A stretch of DNA of 64,000 nucleotides from DATAVB01 sp040414495 (lineage in GTDB: Bacteria; Actinomycetota; Actinomycetes; Mycobacteriales; QHCD01). Position 1 is the first letter of the stretch. Each line of letters starts with the position of its first letter. The stretch covers positions 28,764 through 92,763 of the forward strand of contig JBEDUI010000054.1 of assembly GCA_040414495.1 (NCBI GenBank), written 5' to 3'. Shown here in pieces: positions 1-8,482 of this stretch. The notes below the pieces were generated by a model. The model did no database searches. It saw nothing but the letters and a program-made list of their open reading frames with translations, and had not been told where the DNA came from. The position numbers were made by a program, and so were the translations under genes.

Positions 1-503
1 GCGGCCGCCGCATTGGCCAATACCTCGCGCGACATCCGGTTCAGACCGTTGATATCGACCACCGGATAAAGCAGCGCCAGGTCCGTCGTACCGACATACG
101 GCCGGGTGTCTCCCGCCGCCACGGTCGCCACCAGCAGCTTGGGTACGCCGAAAGGCAGGGTCGCCGCGACGGCCGCGAACATCACGGCTGTGTTCGACCC
201 ACCGACCGCCAGCGCGGCATCGAGCCGCCCCTCCGCGTGCAGCTGACGAGCAACCGCCGCGGCGCCGCGGGCCATCGCCGCCACCGCGGCACCCCGGTCG
301 CCGGCCCGGACCAGATCGGCCAACGACACGCCGGCCGCGGCGGCCACCTCCTCGCGCGTCACGTCCGCCGCGATGGTCGGCGAGCCCAACACGCCACAGT
401 CCACAAGGGACACCTGACAGCCGTGTAACTCCACCCGTTCGCGTACGAACGCGTACTCCTCGCCCTTTGTGTCCAAGGGGCCAACGAGTACGACCGAACT
501 CAT
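1..503 (-). CDS. Tm-1-like ATP-binding (UPF0261) protein, C-terminus cut by window edge
   Basis: About 167 N-terminal residues are visible. They open with a Rossmann-like strand (MSSVVLVGPLDTKGEEYAFV), typical of the UPF0261/Tm-1-like ATP-binding family, followed later by the conserved LAVGGSNTAV glycine motif. The ATG (501-503) overlaps the TGA of the upstream Gfo/Idh gene (ATGA), so translation is probably coupled. In tomato Tm-1 this domain is fused to a TIM-barrel domain; here the barrel is a separate gene three genes upstream (1969-2796). The substrate is unknown. A role in the same small-molecule catabolic pathway as the ABC importer is inferred from the operon. Confidence 0.85.
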   Translation of the reverse strand, partial: MSSVVLVGPLDTKGEEYAFVRERVELHGCQVSLVDCGVLGSPTIAADVTREEVAAAAGVSLADLVRAGDRGAAVAAMARGAAAVARQLHAEGRLDAALAVGGSNTAVMFAAVAATLPFGVPKLLVATVAAGDTRPYVGTTDLALLYPVVDINGLNRMSREVLANAAA

Positions 504-1651
504 CGCGCCATCAGGTCGTTCGGCCGGCCGAAATCGGGAACCGTAACGGCTTCCCCGCCGCGCATCGCCGAGGCGTGACCGGCAATACCCGGCGCGGTCC
601 AGGTGGCGGCGGTTATCGCGTCGACCAACGGCGTGCGGTCCTCGACGATGCTGCGGACAAATTCATGCACCAGGTGCGGATGGGACCCCGAATGCGCGCT
701 ACCTACCTCAACCTCGGGCCGGCCGCGACCGGGGTTGTACCGGTGCGGTCGGGTAAACGGGGCGATCGGCGGAGGCAGCAGGTCGGCCCGGTCCGGCGTC
801 GTCACCACACTCGCGGTCCCCGACCGGCCCCGTCGACCGGCGACCTGCGGCCGCAACTCGAAAAGCGTGAACTCGTCCTCGTTCGCTATTTGCGGCCATT
901 CCAGGCCCCGGTCCTGCCCGTAAACGCTGAAACCCTCCTGGTATTTACGCGCCACCTGGAAGAAGCTCACCGTCACCTCGGCCACCAGATCGTCCCGATC
1001 AAGTTGGAACAACGCGGTCTGGAGTGGATACGGGTTGTCGAAGTCGCCGACCCGGTCCTGAGTTAGCCGGCCCGAACCCATTCCGTGTGCCTTCAGCACG
1101 CGGGCACCGGCCAGGGCCAGTAGCGGTGAAAGGGCGTGTGTGGAATACGTCATCGGCGGATATCCCCACCAGTAGCGGGGATATCCATCGAGATCTTGGA
1201 TATGCGTACCGCGCAGGTAGGTCAGCGGGCCCAATTCGCCGCGTCGGTGCAGGTCTCGGGCATACAGAAATTCCCGACCGAAGACCATGGTCTCCATCAT
1301 CATGTACCGCTTACCGGAATCCTGCTGCGCGGCGATGATCTGCTCGATCCCGTCGATACTCGTGGCCATCGGTACCGCGCAGGCAGCGTGCCGGCCACTA
1401 CGTAATACCGCCACGACCTGCTCGACGTGGAAACGCACCGGGGTGGCTATATGCACGGCGTCGTATCCGTCGCTGGCCAGCAATTCCTCGATGCTGGCGA
1501 ATCGATCGTCCACACCGTACCGATCGGCAACCTCGTCCCGTACCGCCGGATCGAGGTCGACCACGCCGACCCGGCCCACGTCAGGATGGCTCCGGTAGAT
1601 CGGCAGGAATTCGCTCCCGAACCGCGCCCCCACCACCGCGACGTCGATCAT
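500..1651 (-). CDS. Gfo/Idh/MocA family oxidoreductase
   Basis: 383 residues, the normal family size. An N-terminal Rossmann fold is visible (VAVVGARFGSEF), then the D-L-D acidic stretch after beta-2 that usually binds the NAD(P) ribose. The usual E-K-P motif at about residue 95 is replaced: the protein reads CAVPMAT where relatives read C-E-K-P-x-A-T, so the lysine that contacts the nicotinamide is missing. A C-terminal substrate domain follows, with H/Y-rich active-site stretches near residues 160-175. The start overlaps the EthD stop by ATGA. It probably acts on a sugar- or inositol-like compound imported by the adjacent ABC transporter; whether it is catalytically normal is open. Confidence 0.85.
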   Translation of the reverse strand: MIDVAVVGARFGSEFLPIYRSHPDVGRVGVVDLDPAVRDEVADRYGVDDRFASIEELLASDGYDAVHIATPVRFHVEQVVAVLRSGRHAACAVPMATSIDGIEQIIAAQQDSGKRYMMMETMVFGREFLYARDLHRRGELGPLTYLRGTHIQDLDGYPRYWWGYPPMTYSTHALSPLLALAGARVLKAHGMGSGRLTQDRVGDFDNPYPLQTALFQLDRDDLVAEVTVSFFQVARKYQEGFSVYGQDRGLEWPQIANEDEFTLFELRPQVAGRRGRSGTASVVTTPDRADLLPPPIAPFTRPHRYNPGRGRPEVEVGSAHSGSHPHLVHEFVRSIVEDRTPLVDAITAATWTAPGIAGHASAMRGGEAVTVPDFGRPNDLMAR

Positions 1652-1965
1652 GCCTGCACCGGAATCACGGTCTGTACCTCACCGTAGAGAAATGTAACCC
1701 CGCCGGTGGCGAAATTCTCCAGGTCCGCCGTGGATGCCCGCCCCTCCGGGGAATCGAAGATCGCCAGCAGCGCGTCCCGGCTGGGCGCATACAGCTCGGC
1801 GATCAGATAGTACGGGCTTGGTCCCTCGCCCGGATCGACTTTCGTGATCGTCCAGCCGGTGAGGCCGCGCATCTTCCGCGCGATCGGAATGTGGACCGAG
1901 TCGTAATACGAGTCGAAATGCTGCGGGTCCTTGGGGTGTCCATAAAGGATCGTCGCTTTGTACAT
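1648..1965 (-). CDS. EthD family protein
   Basis: 105 residues forming one ferredoxin-like alpha+beta barrel domain. The N-terminus (MYKATILYGHPKDPQHFDSY) followed by an H-I-P-I-A-R stretch at about residue 25 is typical of EthD/dimeric alpha-beta barrel proteins. These are small dimeric proteins often placed beside oxidative degradation genes; their exact roles are poorly defined. The gene lies 3 nt after the TIM-barrel gene and overlaps the Gfo/Idh start, so it is part of the same operon. Function beyond family membership is not inferable. Confidence 0.8.
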   Translation of the reverse strand: MYKATILYGHPKDPQHFDSYYDSVHIPIARKMRGLTGWTITKVDPGEGPSPYYLIAELYAPSRDALLAIFDSPEGRASTADLENFATGGVTFLYGEVQTVIPVQA

Positions 1966-1968
1966 CGG

Positions 1969-2796
1969 TCAGCCTCCCAGCGGCAGCTCGACGAACCTGC
2001 GCATGTGTTCGGTCATCGCCACCTCGGTGGGCAGCCTTTCCATACTGGAGGCGCCGAGAAATCCGTGAATTCCCGGCACCTCGGCCAGCACCCGCGCCGC
2101 ATCGTCCGGCGTCGCGATCGGTCCACCGTGGGCGAAGATGAAGCTGTCCGCGTTGGTCGATCGCGCCGCATCCCGGATCCGGCCGACGAACTCGATCGCC
2201 TCGTCCAACGACAGCGCGGTTTTCGCGCCTATCGTCCCCGACGTGGTCAATCCAGCATGCGCCACGACCGCGTCCGCGCCGGCCGCCGCCATAGCGCGGG
2301 CCTCGTCCTCGTCGTGTACGTATGCGACGGTCAGCAGGTCCAACTCGCGGGCCGAGGCGATCAGCTCCACCTCTTTGTCGAAGCCCAGTCCGGTCTCCTC
2401 GAGATTGGCCCGGATAATGCCGTCGAACAGGCACACGGTCGGGTAGTTCTGCACACCGGCACAGCCAAGCTCCTTCAGCTGACGCAGGAAATACGGAATT
2501 ACGCGGAATGGATCCGTACCGCAGACACCGGCGACCACCGGAACCGTGTCCACCACCGGCAGCGTCTCGGTCGCCATTTCCCAGACGATCTGGTTCGCAT
2601 CGCCGTAAGGCATGAGTCCGGCCATCGAGCTGCGACCGGCCATGCGGTACCGCCCGGAGTTGTAAATCACGACGAAATCCAGACCAGCCGCCTCGGCGCA
2701 CTTCGCCGAGATGCCGACTCCGGCTCCACCGCCGATGATCGGTCGTCCGGCGGCGACCTTGGACCGGAACGATTCCAGGATGTGCTGCCGAGTCAT
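1969..2796 (-). CDS. Phosphoenolpyruvate hydrolase family / Tm-1 C-terminal-like TIM-barrel protein
   Basis: 275 residues matching the PEP-hydrolase-like TIM-barrel family, the same family as the C-terminal half of plant Tm-1. Visible barrel strands include PIIGGGAGVGISAKCAEAAG near the N-terminus, an N-S-G-R-Y/R-M-A-G loop at about 47-55, the G-V-C-G-T-D-P motif at about 92, and a late A-H-G-G-P strand. It sits between the permease genes and EthD with a 10-nt gap on one side and 3 nt on the other. The substrate is unknown. Co-occurrence with the UPF0261 gene in one operon suggests the two proteins work together as the separated halves of a Tm-1-like enzyme. Confidence 0.8.
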   Translation of the reverse strand: MTRQHILESFRSKVAAGRPIIGGGAGVGISAKCAEAAGLDFVVIYNSGRYRMAGRSSMAGLMPYGDANQIVWEMATETLPVVDTVPVVAGVCGTDPFRVIPYFLRQLKELGCAGVQNYPTVCLFDGIIRANLEETGLGFDKEVELIASARELDLLTVAYVHDEDEARAMAAAGADAVVAHAGLTTSGTIGAKTALSLDEAIEFVGRIRDAARSTNADSFIFAHGGPIATPDDAARVLAEVPGIHGFLGASSMERLPTEVAMTEHMRRFVELPLGG

Positions 2797-2806
2797 GAAA
2801 CGCCTT

Positions 2807-3673
2807 TCATTTCACGGCGCCGCTGAGCATGCCCTGCATCAGGCGGCGCTGACTGAAGATGAACAACACCAGTACGGGCAATGTGATCAGCACGCCTAAC
2901 GCCATCAAGTGTCCCCATTCGGTGCCGTAGAGCGTGGTTTGCAACGCCAGCATCGCACCGACCGGATAAGCGTCCGGTTTGGACAGGAACGTTGTGCCGT
3001 ACAACAGCTCGCCCCAGGACTGCATGAAGATCATGATCGCGACCGTGATGATTCCGTTGCGAGCCAACGGCATCACCACTCTGGCGAAGACCGACCAGAT
3101 CGAGGCGCCGTCCATCGTCGCCGCCTCCTCCAATTCGACCGGCACACCGAGGAAAAAGGGACGGATCAGCAATATCGCGAACGGCAGCACCATTGCGCTG
3201 GTGGCCAGCACGATGCCGAAGATCGTATTGGTCAGGTGCCATTGGGCGAGAATGCTGTACAGCGGCATGATCGTCATTGCCTGCGGAACCATCTGCAGCA
3301 CAATCAGCAGCCCCAACGTCACCGCGATGATCCGCGCCCACACCCGATTACGTCGGCGGGCCAACGCATACGACGCGGGGACGGCCACGGCGAGTGTCAG
3401 TACGGTTGTCCCGATGCCGATCTGCAGCGAGTTGAGCATGGCCGGCCACACCTGCCCGACCACACCGCGGTACTGGGCCAGCGTCGGGGTGAACGTCAGC
3501 CCGGACGGATTTTTCAGAATCGCGGATTCGGGCTTGAACGACGTGGCCAGCACCCACAACAGCGGAATTCCGTAGAGCAGGAAGATAATGACACGCCCGA
3601 TGCGCGGGCCGACACCCTGCCGATCGTGGACCGAAACCGCCGCCCGGCGGCGGGTAGCGAGCGAGCTGGCCAC
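2807..3673 (-). CDS. Carbohydrate-type ABC transporter permease (MalG/UgpE-like)
   Basis: 288 residues with about six hydrophobic segments, the first at about 28-45 (VIIFLLYGIPLLWVLATSF). The EAA loop that docks the ATPase is visible at about 182-200 (EEAATMDGAS). It begins with GTG one nucleotide after the preceding permease stop, so the pair is co-translated. It is the second membrane subunit of a CUT1-type importer. No ATPase gene is present in the cluster, so a shared MsiK-like ATPase encoded elsewhere is likely, as is common in actinobacteria. Confidence 0.9.
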   Translation of the reverse strand: MASSLATRRRAAVSVHDRQGVGPRIGRVIIFLLYGIPLLWVLATSFKPESAILKNPSGLTFTPTLAQYRGVVGQVWPAMLNSLQIGIGTTVLTLAVAVPASYALARRRNRVWARIIAVTLGLLIVLQMVPQAMTIMPLYSILAQWHLTNTIFGIVLATSAMVLPFAILLIRPFFLGVPVELEEAATMDGASIWSVFARVVMPLARNGIITVAIMIFMQSWGELLYGTTFLSKPDAYPVGAMLALQTTLYGTEWGHLMALGVLITLPVLVLFIFSQRRLMQGMLSGAVK

Positions 3674-3674
3674 C

Positions 3675-4598
3675 TCAGGCCTCCTTCCGGCTGGCCCGTA
3701 AATAGGCGAGCCCCAGCGCGGCGACCATGATCATGGACAAGATTGCCTCAACCGCTCCCCGGCCGAAGTCGAACTTGATGAACGCGTCCCGATAGGACAG
3801 ATACGGCAGCGTGGTAGTGGTCGTGCCCGGCCCGCCGTGCGTGACGACGTAGATGTAATCGAAACTGCGGAAGCCGTACATCATGTTGAGGATCGTGAGA
3901 ATAAGGAATGTCGGTCGCAGCAGCGGCAGAACGATCCGAACCCGGGTCTGCCAGCGGCTCGCGCCGTCCACCGCGGCCGCGTCGAGCAGTTCGGTCGGGA
4001 TATTCAGCAGCGCCGCCCGGAATAGCACCACCGACAGAGGCAGGCTCGCCCAGCACGCGATCAACGAGACCGTCCAGATCGATAGCTGGGCGCTGCCGAG
4101 CCAGTTCACCGCACCCAGGCCAACCTCGCCGAGGAGCTTGTTGACGAAACCGTTGTCGGCAAACAGAAACCGCCAGATATTGCCCACCACGGCCGAGGGC
4201 AGCGCCCAGACGAACACCATCAGCGCCTGCACGAACCGCGCATCCAGCGACCGGTAGGAAAGCCACGACGCGAAGACGAAACCCAGCGCCAGGTCCACCA
4301 CCGTGACGCCGGCGGTGAAATAGACAGTGGTCTTGAGCGATCCCCAGAATTCGGCCGATGACAATACGGGCCCGAAGTTGTGGAAACCCACCCAGTGCCA
4401 GCCGCTGAGCAGGTTGGTCGGGCCGACGTCGGAGAACGCCATGCGAATGAGCGTGATCAGCGGGTACAGCGAGAACACGACCAGCAGTGCCACCGCCGGC
4501 CCTAAAAACCACACCATCCCAGTGCGCCGTCGGCGCGGCCGCCGGATCGCGATTGATCCGCGCCGTGGCGGTGCCGAAAGCTCAAGGTCAGCAGCCAC
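3675..4598 (-). CDS. Carbohydrate-type ABC transporter permease (MalF/UgpA-like)
   Basis: 307 residues with a cytoplasmic basic N-terminus (RRPRRRRT) and then about six membrane segments starting near residue 27. The EAA loop reads LLDAAAVDGASRWQ. The GTG start lies inside the 3' end of the binding-protein gene (11-nt overlap), showing tight operon packing. It forms the membrane channel with the downstream permease. Substrate class (sugar, polyol or related) is inferred from the family only. Confidence 0.9.
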   Translation of the reverse strand: MAADLELSAPPRRGSIAIRRPRRRRTGMVWFLGPAVALLVVFSLYPLITLIRMAFSDVGPTNLLSGWHWVGFHNFGPVLSSAEFWGSLKTTVYFTAGVTVVDLALGFVFASWLSYRSLDARFVQALMVFVWALPSAVVGNIWRFLFADNGFVNKLLGEVGLGAVNWLGSAQLSIWTVSLIACWASLPLSVVLFRAALLNIPTELLDAAAVDGASRWQTRVRIVLPLLRPTFLILTILNMMYGFRSFDYIYVVTHGGPGTTTTTLPYLSYRDAFIKFDFGRGAVEAILSMIMVAALGLAYLRASRKEA

Positions 4599-5868
4599 CG
4601 CCGCCCTCCCGGAAATCCTGGTGAATGCGCTTGATTGCTTCCCGGGCCGCCCTGCCCGGCCCGTACGCGCCGGCCAACATATTGCTCTGGATAACGCCCA
4701 GATCCGTTTGCGCGTCCAGTGTCTTGGTGTTGTTCGGCCAGGGCATCAGGTGTTGCGGCTCGAGTTCGGTGACAAAGGGCGTTGAGATGGTGCTCTTGGT
4801 GATTTCCGGCGCTTTACGTGCGTCCAAGCGGGACGGGATCGCGCCCGAGGCCTGATAGGTGGCGATTTGGCCCTGCTTGGACATGAATGCGGTCTCGATG
4901 TATTTCCAGGCCGCATCCTTGTGCTTGCTGAAGGCGCCCATCGCGATGGACTCACCGGCGAACGAAACGTGGCTGCCGGCCTTGCCGGCAGGCATTATCG
5001 AGCTTCCCACCGTGAATTTGGGCTTGGCCTGGGCCAGGATCGGCGCTTCCCAGCTGCCGCCTTCGGCGAAGGCGTACTGCCCCGTGAGGAACCGCATGAA
5101 TGCGTCGTTCATATTGAGCGTGGAGACGTCCGGCGGCAGATAGCCCTTCTTGCGCCAGCCGTCCACCATGGAAAAGACCTTGGCGGTGTCCGGCGAGTCA
5201 ATGTTGCAGTAGTTCACGCCCTGGGCGAGCAACCACATCACGAACATCCAGGTGCTCTGCACGGTGGCGTCGCCGGACAGCGCAATACCTTTGTATTTTC
5301 CGCTCTTGGTGACGATTGCCATGTCGCGGTTGAGCTCATCCAACGTCGTCGGCGGTCGGAGGTGGAACTGGTCCAGAATGGTCTTGTTGTACCAGAAGCC
5401 CAGGTCGTTGAAGCGCCACTGCAGCTCCAACAACTTCTTGTCTTTTTTCCACAGACCGGCGGCCGGATAGACCTTGCGTACCGGGGACGCGTTCCAGTAT
5501 TTCGAAATATCGGCGTAGGCGCCACCGGCCGCGGTCAGCGGGAAGTCGACCACCGGATTGCCGACGATCACGTCCGGCCCGTCGCCCTCGCCGGCGGCCG
5601 CGACCAGCTTCGGACCGAAATTATTCATGTCGACGTTGGCCTGCCGAACAATGATGTTCGGATACTTCTTCGCAAAGATCGCATTCAGCTGGGCGAACGA
5701 TGGATCGTTGCCGACGTCCGACCAGAGCACGATCGTTGTTTTGCCTTTGGGCGTGTGGTCGAAGGCGTACGACGTGACGACGCAACTCGACAGCAGCGTC
5801 GCGAGTACCGCGAGCAGGACCGACGCCAGCACCCGCCGGCGTGGCCGGGTCGCCCGGATGTACGACAC
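4588..5868 (-). CDS. Extracellular solute-binding lipoprotein of the ABC importer
   Basis: 426 residues from a GTG at 5866-5868, chosen because GGAGG lies 8 nt upstream; the open frame extends 13 codons further without a better site. A basic n-region (RATRPRRR), a hydrophobic core and the lipobox LLSSC predict a lipoprotein tethered outside the membrane. The mature part is a family 1 sugar-binding protein (TTIVLWSDVGNDPSFAQLNA at its start, later FNDLGFWYNK). It delivers substrate to the two permeases downstream. The ligand cannot be deduced. Confidence 0.9.
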   Translation of the reverse strand: MSYIRATRPRRRVLASVLLAVLATLLSSCVVTSYAFDHTPKGKTTIVLWSDVGNDPSFAQLNAIFAKKYPNIIVRQANVDMNNFGPKLVAAAGEGDGPDVIVGNPVVDFPLTAAGGAYADISKYWNASPVRKVYPAAGLWKKDKKLLELQWRFNDLGFWYNKTILDQFHLRPPTTLDELNRDMAIVTKSGKYKGIALSGDATVQSTWMFVMWLLAQGVNYCNIDSPDTAKVFSMVDGWRKKGYLPPDVSTLNMNDAFMRFLTGQYAFAEGGSWEAPILAQAKPKFTVGSSIMPAGKAGSHVSFAGESIAMGAFSKHKDAAWKYIETAFMSKQGQIATYQASGAIPSRLDARKAPEITKSTISTPFVTELEPQHLMPWPNNTKTLDAQTDLGVIQSNMLAGAYGPGRAAREAIKRIHQDFREGGGGC

Positions 5869-5890
5869 CGAGAATTCCTCCGAATAGGGT

Positions 5891-7006
5891 TTAGTGCGCG
5901 GCGGCACGATCCCGACGGGCCAACTCGCTCTGAACGGCCGGGATCAAATGCCGGCCGTAATCGATGGCGTCGTCGAGCGGATCGAATCCGCGAATCAGGA
6001 TCGATGTGACCCCGAGATCAATGTAGTCCAGGATTGCCTGGCCCACGGTCTCCGGTGTCCCCACCAGAGCAGTCGTGTTACCCGAGGCATTTGTCGCCGC
6101 AGCCGTGGGCGTCCACAGTGCCCGGTCGTGGAGCTCGCCTTTTTCCGCCGCAGCCAACAGTCGCTGCGCCGCGACCGACTGCGGTGCGGCTTTGGTGCCA
6201 CCCACCAGCGCCGCCGAGGAGACGAACGACCCTTTGCCGCCGCCGCTGGACCGGATTGTGTCCAGAATGCTATGGGCCCGCTCCCACGCCTGCTCCTCGG
6301 TCGCACCGAGGATCGGCCGGAACGAGACCGAGAAACGCGGCGCCGTGGCCCGACCGGCAGCCTCGGCCGCCTGACGCACCGCGGCGATCTGCTCAGCCGT
6401 CTGCGCCAGCGGTTCGCCCCAGAGCATGAAAACGTCGCTCTGCTTACCGCCGACACGATAGGCGGCTGGCGAAGAACCGCCGAAATACAGGGGAATGCGA
6501 GGCGACTGCGCCGGCAGCACGTCGCTGCGGAAATCCTCGAACCGATAATGCTTACCGCGATAGCTGAACGGATCCACGCTGGTCCAGGCCGATTTCAGTA
6601 CGTCAAGGTATTCGTCGGTCCGCTCGTACCGCTCATCCTTGGACAGGAAATCACCCTCGCGTCGCTGGTCGGCGTCGCTCCCGCCAGTGATGATGTGCAC
6701 CGCGACCCGGCCGCCGGTGAATTGGTCCAGCGTGGCGAAGGTCCGCGCCGCCAACGTCGGGAAGACAAACCCCGGCCGATGCGCCACCAGGAAACCAAGC
6801 CGCTCTGTCTGCGATGCCGCGTACGCCGTGACCTGCGCACCGTCCGGAGAGGACGATCCATATCCAACCAGTACCTTCGAAAAACCGCCGTCCTCGTGGG
6901 CACGCGCAATTCGGGCAACGAAATCGGGCTGGATTACGGGTCCCTGCCGAGCGCGGATCTCGGACACCTCGTGGGTGCCAATCATTCCGATGAATTCAAC
7001 TGACAC
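5891..7006 (-). CDS. LLM-class flavin-dependent monooxygenase (SsuD-like)
   Basis: 371 residues with a luciferase-like TIM barrel. The hallmark stretch at about 105-125 (HIITGGSDADQRREGDFLSK) and the DERYERTDEYL helix match alkanesulfonate-monooxygenase-like members that use reduced FMN and O2. The start is GTG at 7004-7006 with GGAGGG upstream. It is the first gene of the operon that continues through the ABC importer to the Tm-1-like gene. Because sulfonate-specific partners are absent, the substrate may be a non-sulfonate compound taken up by the neighbouring importer. An 18-bp site near-identical to one upstream of the tetR gene lies in its promoter. Confidence 0.88.
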   Translation of the reverse strand: MSVEFIGMIGTHEVSEIRARQGPVIQPDFVARIARAHEDGGFSKVLVGYGSSSPDGAQVTAYAASQTERLGFLVAHRPGFVFPTLAARTFATLDQFTGGRVAVHIITGGSDADQRREGDFLSKDERYERTDEYLDVLKSAWTSVDPFSYRGKHYRFEDFRSDVLPAQSPRIPLYFGGSSPAAYRVGGKQSDVFMLWGEPLAQTAEQIAAVRQAAEAAGRATAPRFSVSFRPILGATEEQAWERAHSILDTIRSSGGGKGSFVSSAALVGGTKAAPQSVAAQRLLAAAEKGELHDRALWTPTAAATNASGNTTALVGTPETVGQAILDYIDLGVTSILIRGFDPLDDAIDYGRHLIPAVQSELARRDRAAAH

Positions 7007-7045
7007 GTGAGGTCCCTCCGCGCAATTACGGTCAGACGGAAGATA

Positions 7046-7065
7046 GTACTAGCCAGTACAGAACG
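7046..7065. promoter_or_regulatory. Putative TetR operator upstream of the LLM operon
   Basis: The inverted repeat GTACT-AGCC-AGTAC (7046-7059) sits about 40 nt upstream of the LLM start. The stretch 7048-7065 (ACTAGccAGTACAgAACG) matches 15 of 18 bases of a site at 7724-7741 just upstream of the tetR gene. The same orientation and sequence at both promoters suggest one regulator controlling both. A TACTAT hexamer on the minus strand overlaps the site and could be the -10 box. Confidence 0.6.
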
Positions 7066-7079
7066 CAAGGCTGACGAGA

Positions 7080-7721
7080 TCAGCGGGAGGGCACCCGAAA
7101 GCTGCGCAGATGGCCAATCGCCATCGCCAGCGCGTCCCGCAACGGCGTAACGTCCCGGCGTACGCGCGCCAATAACAATCCGCCTTGCACGGCCGCCATC
7201 GTCGCCGAGGCCAGCGACGTCGGATCGGCATTCGCGCGCAGCTCGCCCCGGTTCTGCAAGGAGACCAGGCCGCGCTCCAGATAGGACTGCCACACCGAGA
7301 ATGCCTCCGCGAGGTGCGCCCGCAACTCGTCTTCGGAATCCACCTCACGCGCAAAGCTGCCCAGCCGGCACGGCAGCGGACCATCATCAGTGCTGTGCCG
7401 GGCCAACAAGCCCGAGGCCCAGGCGTCGAAATCGGCCCAGGTCGTAATGCCGTGCAAACCCGGCTGACTCGCCAACACCTGGTCGAGCTGGTAGCCGATC
7501 ACCGCCCGGACCAGGTCCTGCTTGTTGTTGAAGTAGTGGTAAAGCTGCGACTTACCGGCGCCGCAATAGGCCAGCACCTCATCCAGGCTCGTGGTCGCGA
7601 TTCCCCGCTCGTACATCAACGCGGCCGCCGCCTCCACAATCGCCGCGCGACTGCGTCGGCCGCGGGCCGTGGCCGGCAGCCGGTCAACCGGCAGCTGAGC
7701 AGGCGTCCCCAATTGACTCAT
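7080..7721 (-). CDS. TetR/AcrR family transcriptional regulator
   Basis: 213 residues. The N-terminal helix-turn-helix is at about 22-68 (RAAIVEAAAALMYERG, then the recognition helix GKSQLYHYFNNKQDL). The C-terminal part (TetR_C-like) is helical and probably binds a ligand and dimerises. The ATG (7719-7721) lies only 2 nt from a putative operator, so the mRNA may be leaderless and autoregulated. The gene precedes the LLM/ABC operon in the same orientation and is the likely repressor of it. Confidence 0.9.
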   Translation of the reverse strand: MSQLGTPAQLPVDRLPATARGRRSRAAIVEAAAALMYERGIATTSLDEVLAYCGAGKSQLYHYFNNKQDLVRAVIGYQLDQVLASQPGLHGITTWADFDAWASGLLARHSTDDGPLPCRLGSFAREVDSEDELRAHLAEAFSVWQSYLERGLVSLQNRGELRANADPTSLASATMAAVQGGLLLARVRRDVTPLRDALAMAIGHLRSFRVPSR

Positions 7722-7723
7722 GG

Positions 7724-7741
7724 ACTAGAGAGTACAAAACG
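7724..7741. promoter_or_regulatory. Putative TetR autoregulatory operator
   Basis: ACTAGagAGTACAaAACG lies immediately upstream of the tetR ATG and matches the site at 7048-7065 at 15 of 18 positions. Its position over the probable promoter would give direct autorepression. Confidence 0.55.
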
Positions 7742-7792
7742 AAGTCCAGCCAGAGCCAGACGATCCTCAGCAACAAACCTGATCGGCTCGCG

Positions 7793-8482
7793 TCAGACGA
7801 TGGCCGGCACCCCGCGATCAGAGGGCAGCACGGCCTGCAGCGCGGCCGCCAGTTGCGCGGAATGCGCGGTCTCCAGCCCCGCCGCAGGGACAGACAGCTG
7901 CAACAGACGGGTATTCGGGCTCCGGCGCCGTAGCGTATCCACATCGGACGGTGCGACCGGACTGGTCCGCGACCGGATCAGAATGCTGGATGCCGTGGTA
8001 GCCAGGCGATCCCACAGCGCCGCGCCGCCGACCGCGGATTGATCCGGAATCGCGTCGACCATGACCAACGTCGTCAGCTGCGGCGCCAGCGCCGAAGCCG
8101 CCAGAGCCGTGAGCGCCCCGGAGCCGAGCCCGACAAGTGCGGTAGCGGCAGGAGCGAGCAGCGCGATCGCCTCGGCCAGGCCGAAAGCGGCCCGATCTGA
8201 CGAGCCAACAGACCAGCCGTGGCCGGGAATATCGATGGCGGCGACCGGCGCTCCCAATCGCAGCGCCAGCTCGTCGAGTGAGCGAGCATTGCTGCCCTCA
8301 CGGTGCAGCAATACTGTTCGCGGGCTCAGCCCGGTCCACAGCACGCCGCTGGCCTGTCCCCCGGTGGACAGGTCGACCCAGCGACGGCTGACAGTCGGCG
8401 TCGTATGCGGCGCGATCCCCAGCGCCAGGGCAGTTTCCGGTAAGAGTGCGAATTCGTGATCCAGCGGACGGGCGAAAGACAT
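7793..8482 (-). CDS. Alpha/beta-hydrolase-fold protein lacking an obvious nucleophile
   Basis: 229 residues from the ATG at 8480-8482, preferred over an in-frame GTG 6 nt upstream because AGGA is spaced 8 nt from it. The fold is recognisable: an HxG-like strand (TVLLHREGSNARS), AIDIPGHGWS typical of the D-x-P-G-H-G loop, then the nucleophile-elbow position reads VGLGSGALTAL. Where active relatives have G-x-S-x-G this gives G-L-G-S-G, so the serine is displaced by one residue. A late catalytic histidine is not evident (a candidate is the ETAHS stretch). It may be a non-catalytic or diverged hydrolase. No operon partner is evident. Confidence 0.6.
   Translation of the reverse strand: MSFARPLDHEFALLPETALALGIAPHTTPTVSRRWVDLSTGGQASGVLWTGLSPRTVLLHREGSNARSLDELALRLGAPVAAIDIPGHGWSVGSSDRAAFGLAEAIALLAPAATALVGLGSGALTALAASALAPQLTTLVMVDAIPDQSAVGGAALWDRLATTASSILIRSRTSPVAPSDVDTLRRRSPNTRLLQLSVPAAGLETAHSAQLAAALQAVLPSDRGVPAIV

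Noticed and set aside
1679..2701. 340-codon minus-strand frame overlapping the TIM-barrel and EthD genes
   Set aside because: Out-of-frame shadow of two conserved genes; glycine/arginine-rich with no domains.
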